Assembly: GCF_042685085.1 (NCBI RefSeq)
Contig: NZ_JBHUMM010000001.1
Location: forward strand, 1 to 64,000
Direction: 5' to 3'
From: Marinicrinis sediminis
Lineage (GTDB): Bacteria; Bacillota; Bacilli; Paenibacillales; KCTC-33676
DNA: 64,000 nucleotides
Shown here: in pieces, positions 49,563 through 58,414 of the stretch
Layout: each line of letters opens with the position of its first letter
Numbering within the stretch: the stretch's first letter is position 1
The notes under the pieces: generated by a model
Told to the model about the DNA's origin: nothing
Seen by the model: only the letters and a program-made list of their open reading frames with translations
Databases searched by the model: none
Program-made: the position numbers and the translations under genes

Positions 49563-49655
49563 CTTCCGTTACTTGTATTATACACGAACAGACCATCACC
49601 TGACAAGCCCGGCACAGACTTTCCTTTCCTCTGCTAAACCGGGATCGGTCCATGA

Positions 49656-50915
49656 TCAGTCACCGTGCTCCTGCACACTTTTCCACAAATGAAACAGGGC
49701 TTTCTTGACGGCTCTCAGGCGAATCAGATCCCGATTTCCGTGAATCAGTTCTTCGAAGACCTTTGGCTCTTCTCCCCGCTTGACAACGCCGATATACACC
49801 TGTCCGACCGGTTTCCCCTCTGATTCTTCCGGGCCTGCCACCCCTGTTACCGAGATGGCGTAATCCGCGTGAAAAGCGTCTGCCGCTCCTGTTGCCATTT
49901 GCGAAGCCGCCTCCCGGCTAATCGCGCCGACTGCATGGGGACCGCTCAGCAGCTCCTCCTGAACACCCAGCTGCTGCTGTTTGGCCTGATTAGTATAACT
50001 GACCATTCCGCCCAGAAAGACAGAGGAACTGCCTGGGGAGCTGGTCAGCCGCTCGCTCAGCAAGCCACCGGTACAGCTCTCGGCGACGGCAAGTGTCTGG
50101 CCCGTTGCCTGAAAACGGGCGATCAGATACTGCTCCAGACTTTGTTCGGTCTCTGCGTACAGATAGGTGCCAATCCGGCGCCGGATTTCTTCGATGACCG
50201 GTTCCATTTTGGCAAAGGCAGCCTCTTCTTGCGTTGCCTTCGTACTGATTCGGAGTGTAACCTCACCTTCCTTGGCATAAGGAGCTAGTGTAGGATCACT
50301 TTGCTCTTGAATCAGATCGTCAAGTTCAGCAGCCAACTTCGATTCCCCAATTCCCGCAAACTTCAGCATCTTGGAATACAAAGTGCTTCGCTGATCGAGG
50401 TGTTTTTCAATCCATGGTTTGGCATAAGTCTCATACATCGGCTTCAGCTCGCGTGGTGGGCCGGGTAGCAGCAAGTAGGCCGTGCCGTCTTGTCTAATTG
50501 CCGATCCGACCGCCATCCCGACCGCATTGGGAAGAGGCGTTGCACCGGATATGTACAGTGCTTGCTTGCGATTGTTTTCCGTCATCACGATATTTCGCTT
50601 TGAGAAGAAACGGGAGATTTGATTAAAAGCATGCTCTTCCATCTCCAAAGACCTCTCCAAAAATTCAGCGGTAAGGTCACGGGTCAAGTCGTCTTCAGTA
50701 GGGCCCAGTCCACCGGTCAATACGATAAGGTCAGCGCGACGGGAGGCTTGCTCCAGTACGGCTTTCAAACGTGCTGCATTATCTCCCACTACCGTATGAT
50801 ACAGGACGTCCACACCGATTTCCGCCAGTTTTAAGGATAAATACTGAGCATTGGTGTTCACGATCTGTCCCATCAGCAGCTCCGTGCCGACCGCAATAAT
50901 TTCGGCTTTCTTCAC
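49656..50915 (-). CDS. cinA: CinA family protein (competence/damage-inducible)
   Basis: This 419-residue protein has an N-terminal MoCF-type domain (about 1-170, AVGTELLMGQIVNTNAQ, GGLGPTEDD) and a C-terminal CinA/PncC domain (about 255-415, AVAESCTGGLLSERLT). CinA proteins carry NMN deamidase or pyrophosphatase activity in nucleotide salvage and are linked to competence. The GTG at 50915 matches the family start KKAEIIAVGTE. An earlier GTG is possible. It lies between pgsA and recA as in Bacillus. Confidence 0.92.
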   Translation of the reverse strand: MKKAEIIAVGTELLMGQIVNTNAQYLSLKLAEIGVDVLYHTVVGDNAARLKAVLEQASRRADLIVLTGGLGPTEDDLTRDLTAEFLERSLEMEEHAFNQISRFFSKRNIVMTENNRKQALYISGATPLPNAVGMAVGSAIRQDGTAYLLLPGPPRELKPMYETYAKPWIEKHLDQRSTLYSKMLKFAGIGESKLAAELDDLIQEQSDPTLAPYAKEGEVTLRISTKATQEEAAFAKMEPVIEEIRRRIGTYLYAETEQSLEQYLIARFQATGQTLAVAESCTGGLLSERLTSSPGSSSVFLGGMVSYTNQAKQQQLGVQEELLSGPHAVGAISREAASQMATGAADAFHADYAISVTGVAGPEESEGKPVGQVYIGVVKRGEEPKVFEELIHGNRDLIRLRAVKKALFHLWKSVQEHGD

Positions 50916-51009
50916 TTCTCCACTCACTCCTCTGCGCTCTCCTGCTTGAGATGAAAGTGGCATCTCAGATAAATAATTTCAGATGCCGCTCAAACTAGCG
51001 TTCCATACA

Positions 51010-51043
51010 GGAGAAAGGTGATCCCGCCGGATCACCTTTCTCC
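51010..51043 (-). terminator. Strong hairpin between pgsA and cinA
   Basis: GGAGAAAGGTGATCC and GGATCACCTTTCTCC form a perfect 15-base stem with a 4-base loop. No long T-run follows on the minus strand, so it may be an RNA-stabilising or processing hairpin rather than a strong terminator. Confidence 0.6.
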
Positions 51044-51119
51044 CTTCTTCCTTGGTACATGCCAAAGCAGCGCACGCCCATTTATCATATATAAGTCCTG
51101 TGGCATTGAGACAATTGAA

Positions 51120-51692
51120 TTAAAAATTCAGCAACTGTTTGTTTTTCACAAAATAATCGATACCCGAATAAATCGTAATCAGCGCCATCGCCCAGCTGGC
51201 GATCAAATCAAACGGCACGTCAATAAACGTAAACGGAAAATTGTTCAAAAGCAGCACGATAATAGCCGTAATTTGAATCGCTGTCTTCCATTTTCCCCAT
51301 TTACTCGCTGCTACGACGGTGCCTTCGAGCAAGGCAATCTGCCTCAACCCGGTGACGGCAAATTCGCGGCTGATAATCACCACGGCAATCCAGGCATCCA
51401 GCTTCGCCATATCCACCAGCGAGATTAATACTGCAGCAATAAGCAACTTGTCTGCAAGTGGGTCCAGCAGTTTGCCAAGATTCGATACCATTTTTCGCTT
51501 GCGGGCGATATATCCGTCCAGACCATCCGTACTGGCGGCGATAATGAAGATCAATGTCGCAATAATCTGGTTATAGGTAATCGTGAAGTCACCGACTACG
51601 ATCGGTTCAAAATCGAGATTAACCAATAAGAAAAACATGATAATCGGGACTAGAAAAATCCTCGCCAAAGTAATTCGATTGGCTAGGTTCAT
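51120..51692 (-). CDS. pgsA: CDP-diacylglycerol--glycerol-3-phosphate 3-phosphatidyltransferase
   Basis: This 190-residue membrane enzyme makes phosphatidylglycerol phosphate, the first committed step to phosphatidylglycerol. The CDP-alcohol phosphotransferase signature is complete (DGLDGYIARKRKMVSNLGKL, then DPLADK). About four to five helices are seen (residues 9-25, 35-55, 85-105, 125-150, 155-180). The ATG overlaps the rimO stop by 4 bases, so the two are translationally coupled, as in Bacillus relatives. Confidence 0.95.
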   Translation of the reverse strand: MNLANRITLARIFLVPIIMFFLLVNLDFEPIVVGDFTITYNQIIATLIFIIAASTDGLDGYIARKRKMVSNLGKLLDPLADKLLIAAVLISLVDMAKLDAWIAVVIISREFAVTGLRQIALLEGTVVAASKWGKWKTAIQITAIIVLLLNNFPFTFIDVPFDLIASWAMALITIYSGIDYFVKNKQLLNF

Positions 51693-53023
51693 GCAATTCC
51701 CTCCCCGGATAGGTCGTATTCATAAGCATGTGTAATCTTTACTTTATGCACGCGACCAATCTCCAGTGTTTGAATACGATCCTTGACAAATACTTCGCCA
51801 TCAATCTCTGGCGCGTCGTACATACTGCGGCCAATATAAACATCATTGCGCCCGTCATATCGTTCAATCAGCACATCCAGCTCATGTCCCACGAAGCGGG
51901 TATTGGCCTGCTGCGAAACTTCACGCTGAATTTCCATCAAAGTGTTGGCCCGCCATTCCTTCAGCTCATCATCCACATGATCTGGCAAACGGGTAGCTGG
52001 CGTGTCCTCCTCATTGGAATACGTGAAAACGCCAAGTCGATCAAATTTCATTTCGCGCACAAATTCGCACAGACGCTCGAATTCCTCTTCGGTTTCTCCC
52101 GGGAATCCCACAATGAGGGAAGTCCGCAGCGACACCTGAGGAATGCGTGCCCGGATTTTGTTAATCAATTCCCGGGCATCTCTTTGTCTGCCCGGACGGC
52201 GCATGCGCTTAAGAATAGCATCCTCGCTATGCTGCAAAGGCATATCAATATATTTGCATATCTTGTCATTTGTAGCGATGGTCTCGATCAGTTCCTCCGT
52301 GAAGAATCCCGGATAGGCATAGTGCAGACGCACCCATTCAATACCGGCTACTTCGCTTACCTTGTTCAGCAAAGTCGGCAGCATGAAGCCGTCATACAGA
52401 TCGGTTCCATAATTGGTCGAGTCCTGCGCAATCAGGCTTACTTCTTTAACCCCTTGACTGGCAAGCTGTTCGACTTCAGCCACGATAGACTCCATGGAGC
52501 GAGAGCGGAACTGGCCGCGCATAATCGGAATGCTGCAGAACGTACAAGCATTGTCACAGCCTTCCGCAATTTTGACATATGCCGTATAGCGCGGAGTTGT
52601 GACTTTGCGTGGCAAAGCCTGTTCATAGTTGAAGATCGGATTGCCTACATATACTGGCTTGCTTCCTGCCAGTGCCTTGTCGATGATCTCGTTAATATTA
52701 TGAAAATCACCTGTACCGACAATCCCGTCAATTTCCGGCATTTCCTCAAGCAGTTGTTCCTTGTATCGCTGTGTGAGACAACCCGAGACGATTAACGCCT
52801 TCAAATTAGCTGTCTCTTTAAGGTCGGCAAGCTCCAGAATGGTATTGACCGATTCCTCTTTTGCCGCATCAATAAATCCGCATGTATTGACAATAATAAT
52901 CGTCGCTTCTTCCGATTCCTGGACAAGTCCGTAGCCACGCGCATCAATCAGGCCAGCCATGATCTCTGAATCGACGAGATTTTTTTCACAGCCTAATGTT
53001 ACCACTTTTACTTTTTCAGACAT
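51689..53023 (-). CDS. rimO: Ribosomal protein S12 methylthiotransferase RimO
   Basis: This 444-residue radical-SAM methylthiotransferase modifies an Asp of ribosomal protein S12. Three N-terminal Cys (TLGCEKNLVDSE, NTCGFID, SGCLTQRY), the radical-SAM cluster GCDNACTFC and a C-terminal TRAM domain are present. The KNLVDSE segment and GFIDAAKEES separate it from MiaB, which is encoded at 38206. It has its own promoter at 53094-53122. Confidence 0.95.
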   Translation of the reverse strand: MSEKVKVVTLGCEKNLVDSEIMAGLIDARGYGLVQESEEATIIIVNTCGFIDAAKEESVNTILELADLKETANLKALIVSGCLTQRYKEQLLEEMPEIDGIVGTGDFHNINEIIDKALAGSKPVYVGNPIFNYEQALPRKVTTPRYTAYVKIAEGCDNACTFCSIPIMRGQFRSRSMESIVAEVEQLASQGVKEVSLIAQDSTNYGTDLYDGFMLPTLLNKVSEVAGIEWVRLHYAYPGFFTEELIETIATNDKICKYIDMPLQHSEDAILKRMRRPGRQRDARELINKIRARIPQVSLRTSLIVGFPGETEEEFERLCEFVREMKFDRLGVFTYSNEEDTPATRLPDHVDDELKEWRANTLMEIQREVSQQANTRFVGHELDVLIERYDGRNDVYIGRSMYDAPEIDGEVFVKDRIQTLEIGRVHKVKITHAYEYDLSGEGIA

Positions 53024-53093
53024 GGTATGTGTTCCCCCATTAAATGTTGCTTCTATCTATTGACGTCATTGTTCACATCAAAACTCTTTTCAA

Positions 53094-53122
53094 AGTATAA
53101 TACAAGCGCTAATGGGAGTCAA
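53094..53122 (-). promoter_or_regulatory. Promoter of rimO-pgsA
   Basis: TTGACT, a 17-base spacer and TATACT on the minus strand, 70 bases before the rimO start and directly after the yajQ stop. Confidence 0.65.
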
Positions 53123-53129
53123 AGAACAT

Positions 53130-53621
53130 TTAACGATAATTGACAAACTGAAGATCCAGCGGCAGATCGGCTTCTCTGAGCAAGGAAATAACCTGCTGAA
53201 GATCATCCCGGCTTTTTCCGCTGACCCGAATCTGATCGCCCTGTATCTGACTTTTTACTTTCAACTTGGCATCCTTGATCAGGGTGTTGATTTTTTTGGC
53301 ATGGGCCTGATCGATTCCCTGAATGAGGCTGATGCGCTGTCTGACCGTAGCAGAAGCAGCCGGTTCAATTTTTCCATATTGCAGGTTTCGGATCGCGACC
53401 CCACGCTTTACCATTTTGGATTTGAGGATATCCAGCACACTATCCAGCTTGTATTCATCGTCGGAAACGACGACAAGCATGTCATCCTCTACCTGAATAG
53501 AGCTTTTGGAACCTTTAAAGTCAAAACGCGTTTCAATTTCTCGCTGTGCCTGTTGAACCGCATTGTTCAATTCTTGCATATCGACTTGACTGACAATATC
53601 AAATGAAGATTCAGATGCCAT
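53130..53621 (-). CDS. yajQ: YajQ family nucleotide-binding protein
   Basis: This 163-residue DUF520 protein (YitK in Bacillus) opens MASESSFDIVSQVD and ends with the basic LPLDLQFVNYR. It has two ferredoxin-like subdomains. Family members bind cyclic di-GMP or nucleic acids in other bacteria, which would fit the two diguanylate cyclases of this window, but binding here is untested. The ATG at 53621 gives exactly the family length; AAAGGGG lies upstream. Confidence 0.93.
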   Translation of the reverse strand: MASESSFDIVSQVDMQELNNAVQQAQREIETRFDFKGSKSSIQVEDDMLVVVSDDEYKLDSVLDILKSKMVKRGVAIRNLQYGKIEPAASATVRQRISLIQGIDQAHAKKINTLIKDAKLKVKSQIQGDQIRVSGKSRDDLQQVISLLREADLPLDLQFVNYR

Positions 53622-53740
53622 TATGTAATTGTCCCCTTTCATTCATATGCTCGTCTGCTGACCCTTTCTATTATAACAAGATCAGGACAGGAAAGAAATA
53701 CGCCAGCTGGCAAGCTCATACATTCTCCATACACATGGAA

Positions 53741-53779
53741 AAGAAGAGACGCGACCGAATCTTGTCATTCGATCACGTC
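53741..53779 (-). terminator. Terminator of the rodZ-like / small membrane protein unit
   Basis: Arms at 53748-53760 and 53767-53779 pair over 13 bases; two mismatches on the plus strand become G-U pairs in the minus RNA. TCTTCTTTTCC follows on the minus strand. Confidence 0.75.
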
Positions 53780-53841
53780 CCCTCTATGTGTACCTTCATC
53801 CATCATTCGTTCATCCTTACAAATCTGAAACGATATTCGCG

Positions 53842-54006
53842 TCAGGTTCTGCCTCTGGCAGGGTCCCGGAACATATCCAGAATTCCCAACACAATATGAG
53901 CAAGACCAAATCCGAAGATCCCGTAACCCCAAGCATCTGGAGTTAAATACCAACCGAGCAAGCTAACGACTACACCTAAGCCGGTTACAATCCAACTAAT
54001 GGTCAT
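53842..54006 (-). CDS. Small two-helix membrane protein
   Basis: This 54-residue hydrophobic protein is predicted to have two transmembrane helices (about residues 3-20 and 28-46) and a basic tail (FRDPARGRT). I do not recognise it. It opens MTISWIVTGLGVVVSLLGWY. The ATG at 54006 has GAGGGAAG just upstream; a longer frame would add ten residues. It lies 65 bases after the rodZ-like gene and ahead of the terminator, so a role at the membrane together with that gene is conceivable. No known operon partner in Bacillus corresponds to it. Confidence 0.6.
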   Translation of the reverse strand: MTISWIVTGLGVVVSLLGWYLTPDAWGYGIFGFGLAHIVLGILDMFRDPARGRT

Positions 54007-54071
54007 CTTCTTCCCTCGCTTTGCTGTTTGATCCAAGCTTACTAAGCTTAAGATGCCCAGCCTTGCGAAGA

Positions 54072-54941
54072 TTATTCAGCCAGCTCTGCTTTTTTACCGT
54101 TCGACAGATTCAACTGGATATTGCGCGGACTGCTTTCTTTCAGTTGCTCTTCTTCCAACAGCTTCCCGTTCACCTTGATCTGGACCGCACTCGGATTCCC
54201 GAATCGAATCCAGATCGGTTCTTTCGAAGTTAGCGTATCCTGCTCACCTTTCGCATAGGTTTTCTCCTTGAGAACCTTGCCACTTCCGTTCACTTCGCGA
54301 ATCTGTATCCAGCATTGCCCGTTTGACGCTTCAAATTCCACCGAAAACTCATCCGCGTGATTCACCGTATAAATGTTGGTCGTGCTGTCCGTACCCACAT
54401 ACGACACCTGTACTTCCGGTTCCGGTTCAGGTTCAGGCTGTGGCTCCGGCTCCGGTTTTTCCGCAGGAACGGGTTCCTCCTGCTCATTCTCACTGAGGTT
54501 CTGCTCCTCATTGGTCAGTCTGGTCGGATCCATCAAGCTGTTGTTCGTACTGTCGTCCTGATTGATGACAAAGATGTAAATGACAAAAATAATAAGGACC
54601 ACAAAAGATAACAGTAAGAAGGAGGAAGCCCATTTCGCAATTTTATCTGTATTGGACAGCTTGCGGCTCCGCTTGCGTGGCGGCTCTACTTTCGTTTCGA
54701 TCTGCGTGTGGGGAATCACATTTTTGTAATGATTCATCACTTCCGCAGGGTCCAGACCGACCGCTTCCGCATAACTTTTTATAAATGCCCGCACATAAAA
54801 ATTCCCGGGCAGAACTTTGTAATTCCCTTCCTCAATCGCTTGCAGGTATGTTTTTCTAATTTTCGTTTGTTCCTGAAGTTCTTCCAGTGTCAATTGCTTT
54901 TCCATTCGGGCACGTTTTAAAATTTCACCCAGCTCAGACAA
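54072..54941 (-). CDS. rodZ: RodZ-like cytoskeletal protein (YmfM)
   Basis: This 289-residue protein has an N-terminal helix-turn-helix of the RodZ/YmfM type (residues 4-75, LGEILKRARMEKQLTLEEL), a basic linker, one membrane helix (about 107-128), a Pro-Glu repeat linker (EPEPQPEPEPEPE) and a C-terminal beta-rich DUF4115 domain. RodZ links MreB to the cell-wall machinery. The start codon is TTG behind AGGAGGTGA. The position next to ymfK and pgsA is that of ymfM in Bacillus. Confidence 0.9.
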   Translation of the reverse strand: MSELGEILKRARMEKQLTLEELQEQTKIRKTYLQAIEEGNYKVLPGNFYVRAFIKSYAEAVGLDPAEVMNHYKNVIPHTQIETKVEPPRKRSRKLSNTDKIAKWASSFLLLSFVVLIIFVIYIFVINQDDSTNNSLMDPTRLTNEEQNLSENEQEEPVPAEKPEPEPQPEPEPEPEVQVSYVGTDSTTNIYTVNHADEFSVEFEASNGQCWIQIREVNGSGKVLKEKTYAKGEQDTLTSKEPIWIRFGNPSAVQIKVNGKLLEEEQLKESSPRNIQLNLSNGKKAELAE

Positions 54942-54992
54942 TTCGTCTCACCTCCTGTTGCAGCATGGCGTGCATGGCCAGATTACATTCCT

Positions 54993-55757
54993 TTAGATCC
55001 CTTCAATATTAGAGGTGATAGACTCATAGTCAATCACTTCGTCAGGCTCGGTACGCAGTTCTACAATATAATCAAAGCAATCATAATCAAATTCGGATTC
55101 ACGCACAAAAATGTCCGGATGCTCGATGACTTTGGTGGATGGCATCTCCATAATTTCATGCAGCAGCTGATAATGCTTTTCGTTAGAGCGGATCGTACTC
55201 ACAATGCCATCGATAATAAATACGTTCTCCGGATTCAATTCCTCATCGGACATCATGCTGCGTACGGTTTGCCGCAGCAGGGTCGAGGACAGAAAGGTCC
55301 AGCGTTTGTTGGCACAGACACTGCCCGCGATGATGCTCTCTGTTTTTCCAACCCTTGGCATGCCTCGAAGACCGATGACCTGATTGCCCTCTCTCTTGAA
55401 TACTTCGCCCAAGAAGTCCACCAGCAATCCCAATTCCTCCCGGGTAAAGCGAAACGTCTTCTTGTCATCGGAATCGCGTTCGATATACCGGCCATGCCTG
55501 ACTGCCAGGATATCCACCAATTTGGGAGCCCGAAGCTTGGTCATGGTTATATTGTCTACTTTGTTAAGCATTCGACCCATGATCTCGATCTTCTCGTCAT
55601 CTTCTGTTTGCAGCAACATGCCGCGCGTACGATCTTCAACCCCGTTAATGGTCAGAATGTTAATTTCCAGCATCCCCATCAAGGAAGCAATATCCCCCAA
55701 TAATCCGGGACGATTTTTATGTATTTTATATTCCATGTACCATTGCTTTGCTTCCAT
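54993..55757 (-). CDS. ymfK: YmfK family protein (DUF3388)
   Basis: This 254-residue protein has an ACT-like N-terminal domain (about 5-75, PGLLGDIASLMGML) and a P-loop-like segment GMPRVGKTES (about 130) followed by an ATPase-like part with FIIDGIVSTIR. Function is unknown; the family is conserved next to rodZ in Bacillales. AGGTG lies ahead of the ATG. The leader upstream (55758-55940) contains a conspicuous GC-rich patch. Confidence 0.88.
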   Translation of the reverse strand: MEAKQWYMEYKIHKNRPGLLGDIASLMGMLEINILTINGVEDRTRGMLLQTEDDEKIEIMGRMLNKVDNITMTKLRAPKLVDILAVRHGRYIERDSDDKKTFRFTREELGLLVDFLGEVFKREGNQVIGLRGMPRVGKTESIIAGSVCANKRWTFLSSTLLRQTVRSMMSDEELNPENVFIIDGIVSTIRSNEKHYQLLHEIMEMPSTKVIEHPDIFVRESEFDYDCFDYIVELRTEPDEVIDYESITSNIEGI

Positions 55758-55951
55758 ATGTGATACACCTCATTTAATTACAAAGATTAAGTGACTCCTC
55801 GGACCCCTCGGCCCCCGCGCGCGATATTGCGCAGGATGTCGAAAAAGATCGGTTGTGTATTAAAACGCCTACAATTTTGTATTCTACAAGCTGAAATCGA
55901 TTCCTGCTAGCAGGCCCTTCCTTTTTGCAAGAAAATCAAATAACATAACAA

Positions 55952-56012
55952 AAGCCCGCGAAAGTCGGGCAGTCCATACGTGTTCATCCCGTTGGATGAC
56001 TTTCGCGGGCTT
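55952..56012 (-). terminator. Terminator of ymfJ
   Basis: AAGCCCGCGAAAGTC (55952-55966) and GACTTTCGCGGGCTT (55998-56012) form a perfect 15-base stem with an unusually large 31-base loop that contains a small ATCC/GGAT hairpin. On the minus strand TTGTTATG follows the last T's. Confidence 0.8.
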
Positions 56013-56047
56013 CATCCTTCCTGCAGGACAGGAGAATCTGTCGAATC

Positions 56048-56299
56048 CTAGCTTTTATCGACGAGTTTCACCATTAAACGAGCCATCGTTTTTCGTTCTT
56101 CCTCTGAAGCAACATCCCACAGCTCTTTCAGCAAACGTTCCTGATCATTTTTCGGATCGACTTTCTCATCGAGGAACTGTCCGATCTCATACGCCAGCTT
56201 TGAGATCATCTCATCGCTCATACCCAGCTTCTGCGCGGCATTCACTCGATCAGCAAGGAATTCCTTCCACTTGTCAAAGACATCCAATACCGTAGACAT
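56048..56299 (-). CDS. ymfJ: YmfJ family protein (DUF3243)
   Basis: This 83-residue helical protein opens MSTVLDVFDKWKEFLADRV and matches DUF3243 (YmfJ), of unknown function. The ATG at 56299 follows AAAGGGAGTG; the longer frame starts 20 codons earlier without a site. It lies between ymfI and ymfK as in Bacillus and has its own strong terminator. Confidence 0.88.
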   Translation of the reverse strand: MSTVLDVFDKWKEFLADRVNAAQKLGMSDEMISKLAYEIGQFLDEKVDPKNDQERLLKELWDVASEEERKTMARLMVKLVDKS

Positions 56300-56375
56300 C
56301 GCTGTCACTCCCTTTATGGTAATCATTCGATGAACAGTATTAATATTTGTCCGTGGCAAGTGAAATATACACTGG

Positions 56376-57125
56376 CTATGTCACCCAGCCCCCGTTTGGA
56401 CTGATGATCTGCCCCGTAATGTAACTCGATTCCGGCAAGGAGAGAAAGTAAGCCAGAGAGGCGATTTCATTCGGTTGGGCGAAACGGCCAGCCGGAATCT
56501 CCGATTGAAGCGCCTGTTTCTCACCATGATCAAGATGGTTCATCATTTCGGTATCCACCACTCCTGGGGCAATAGCGTTCACCGTAATATGGGATGGAGC
56601 CAGCTCCTTGGCCAGTGACTTCGTCAGGGCATTGATCCCGCCTTTGGTGGCTGCATAAGCCGCTTCACAGGAAGCACCCGACTGTCCCCAAACCGAGGAG
56701 ATATTGATGATTCTTCCCCATTTTTTGCGAATCATCTCCGGCAAGAAGGCCTGTGTACACAAAAAGAGTCCTTTCAGATTGACATTCATCACCTGATCCC
56801 ATGCCTCTTCTGAAATATCCTGGAATAAGCCGTAATGCGAAATGCCTGCATTGTTAATGAGAATATCAGGTAGCATGTCATGCCCTTCCAGCTTTTCCCT
56901 CATCTTCTCAATCTCCTGCTTCTGACTGATGTCCGCCGAGACGGTCAACACCTGGCTGCCCAGGGAAAGGCATGAACGGGCCACTTCGTTGGCGGCCTCG
57001 TGGGAAGAACGGTAATGAATGACAATATTCATGCCCACTTGCGCAAAACGCTCGGCAATGGCGGCACCGATTCCGCGGCTCGCACCCGTGATGAGCACCG
57101 TATATTCGTGGAGCGGCTTGTTCAT
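56376..57125 (-). CDS. ymfI: YmfI-type short-chain dehydrogenase (3-oxoacyl-ACP reductase-like)
   Basis: This 249-residue classical SDR has TGASRGIG (residues 12-19), NNAG (about 92), Ser in ISSVWGQ and YAATK. R41 after the second strand suggests NADPH. It resembles FabG, but its place beside two M16 peptidase genes is that of YmfI, not of the fab cluster. The ATG at 57125 overlaps the ymfH stop by 4 bases with only a weak ribosome binding site, so translation depends on coupling. Confidence 0.9.
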   Translation of the reverse strand: MNKPLHEYTVLITGASRGIGAAIAERFAQVGMNIVIHYRSSHEAANEVARSCLSLGSQVLTVSADISQKQEIEKMREKLEGHDMLPDILINNAGISHYGLFQDISEEAWDQVMNVNLKGLFLCTQAFLPEMIRKKWGRIINISSVWGQSGASCEAAYAATKGGINALTKSLAKELAPSHITVNAIAPGVVDTEMMNHLDHGEKQALQSEIPAGRFAQPNEIASLAYFLSLPESSYITGQIISPNGGWVT

Positions 57126-58414
57126 GAGGTTGAAACGGCCTCGCTCTCCACAATGGATATCGCCATCTGATCCCAGTCGAAATGCGCGCGCATACAAGCA
57201 TTCACTTGCTCCAGCTGGAGTTCTTCATAAATGGTGAGCGTATCGAAGAAATCCATCCCTTTAAAGGCGTAATCCGTGAACTGATTGGCGATCGATTCCG
57301 GAGCGTTTAGCATCCGCAAGTAACCCCCGATTTTTTTCCTTCTGCTCCGTTCAAAGTCGGCTTCTCGTATGCCTTCACGAAGCACCGATTCAATCTCTTC
57401 CTTCAAACGTTTGACGAGTAGGTCGGCATCCGGGGTATCACCGCCAATGATAGAGAAGGCATAGTCAGGATGAGAACGATACTCGCTCCCGAACTGGTCG
57501 GTAATGATCTTCTCTTCATACAGCTTTTGATAAAGATCCGAACTGGAGCTGAACAGAACATCCATCACAATCCGCATCTGAATGTCCTTGATGTGAAGCT
57601 CGCGACCTTTAGCCGTTTGATTTTCTTTGAAACCGATCAGACATTTAGGCATGGATACGGGCAGTTTCGTTTTCCTCATTTTTTCCCGAACGTCCAGTGG
57701 CTCATCTGGATAGAAGCGCGCAATTTTGCCTTGTTCGCCAAAGGTTTTCTTGTTTTGATTATCGCGCACGAGCAGCATGACTTCCTCGGGGTCTACTGCG
57801 CCCACTACAAACAAAGCCATATTGGTCGGATGATAGAAGGTACGGTAGCATTCATACAGCATTTCCTTGGTGATGGCCGTAATCGACGGAATCGTACCGG
57901 CAATGTCAATATAGACCGGATGCTTCTGATACATCGCACCGATGAGCCCAAAATAGACCCGCCAATCTGGATTGTCCTGATACATATTGATTTCCTGCCC
58001 GATAATCCCTTTCTCCTTTTCCACATTTTCGTCTGTAAAGTAGGGATTTTGAACAAAATTGAGCAGCGTTTCGATATTGCTGAACACCTCGTTGGTGGAA
58101 GAAAACAAGTAGACGGTACGATCAAAGCTGGTAAAGGCATTGGCAGAAGCACCCTGTGAGGCAAACTGTGCGAAGACATCCCCCTTTGGCTCTTCAAACA
58201 TTTTATGCTCCAGAAAATGGGCAATACCATCCGGAACCTGAACCCGCTCCTTCCCTTCTACCTGGAAATCACGATCAATCGAGCCATATCGGGTGGCGAA
58301 GGTGGCATACGTTTTTTGAAACCCTTTCTTGGGAAGTACATAGACCGTCAAGCCATTGGCCAACGTTTCCACATACAGCTTTTCCTGAATGAGATCATAA
58401 TGTTTCACTTGCAT
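57122..58414 (-). CDS. ymfH: M16 family peptidase YmfH (active subunit)
   Basis: This 430-residue zinc peptidase has the inverted motif in AHFLEHKMFE and the distal Glu in ENVEKEKGIIGQEI, so the metal site is complete. The C-terminal M16 half is inactive, as usual. It probably pairs with YmfF, which lacks the motif, as in two-subunit M16B enzymes; both are cytosolic. Products of ymfFH-type genes have been linked to leaderless peptide (PQQ-like or albG-like) processing, but no peptide gene is seen here. AAAGGAGG precedes the ATG. Confidence 0.92.
   Translation of the reverse strand: MQVKHYDLIQEKLYVETLANGLTVYVLPKKGFQKTYATFATRYGSIDRDFQVEGKERVQVPDGIAHFLEHKMFEEPKGDVFAQFASQGASANAFTSFDRTVYLFSSTNEVFSNIETLLNFVQNPYFTDENVEKEKGIIGQEINMYQDNPDWRVYFGLIGAMYQKHPVYIDIAGTIPSITAITKEMLYECYRTFYHPTNMALFVVGAVDPEEVMLLVRDNQNKKTFGEQGKIARFYPDEPLDVREKMRKTKLPVSMPKCLIGFKENQTAKGRELHIKDIQMRIVMDVLFSSSSDLYQKLYEEKIITDQFGSEYRSHPDYAFSIIGGDTPDADLLVKRLKEEIESVLREGIREADFERSRRKKIGGYLRMLNAPESIANQFTDYAFKGMDFFDTLTIYEELQLEQVNACMRAHFDWDQMAISIVESEAVSTS

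Noticed and set aside
49376..49615. 80-residue N-terminal extension of recA in the longest open frame
   Set aside because: It runs through the SOS boxes and promoter, has no ribosome binding site, and the TTG at 49375 gives the normal RecA start.
56376..57125. FabG of fatty acid synthesis
   Set aside because: The fold and motifs agree, but the overlap with ymfH and the conserved ymf order identify it as YmfI.
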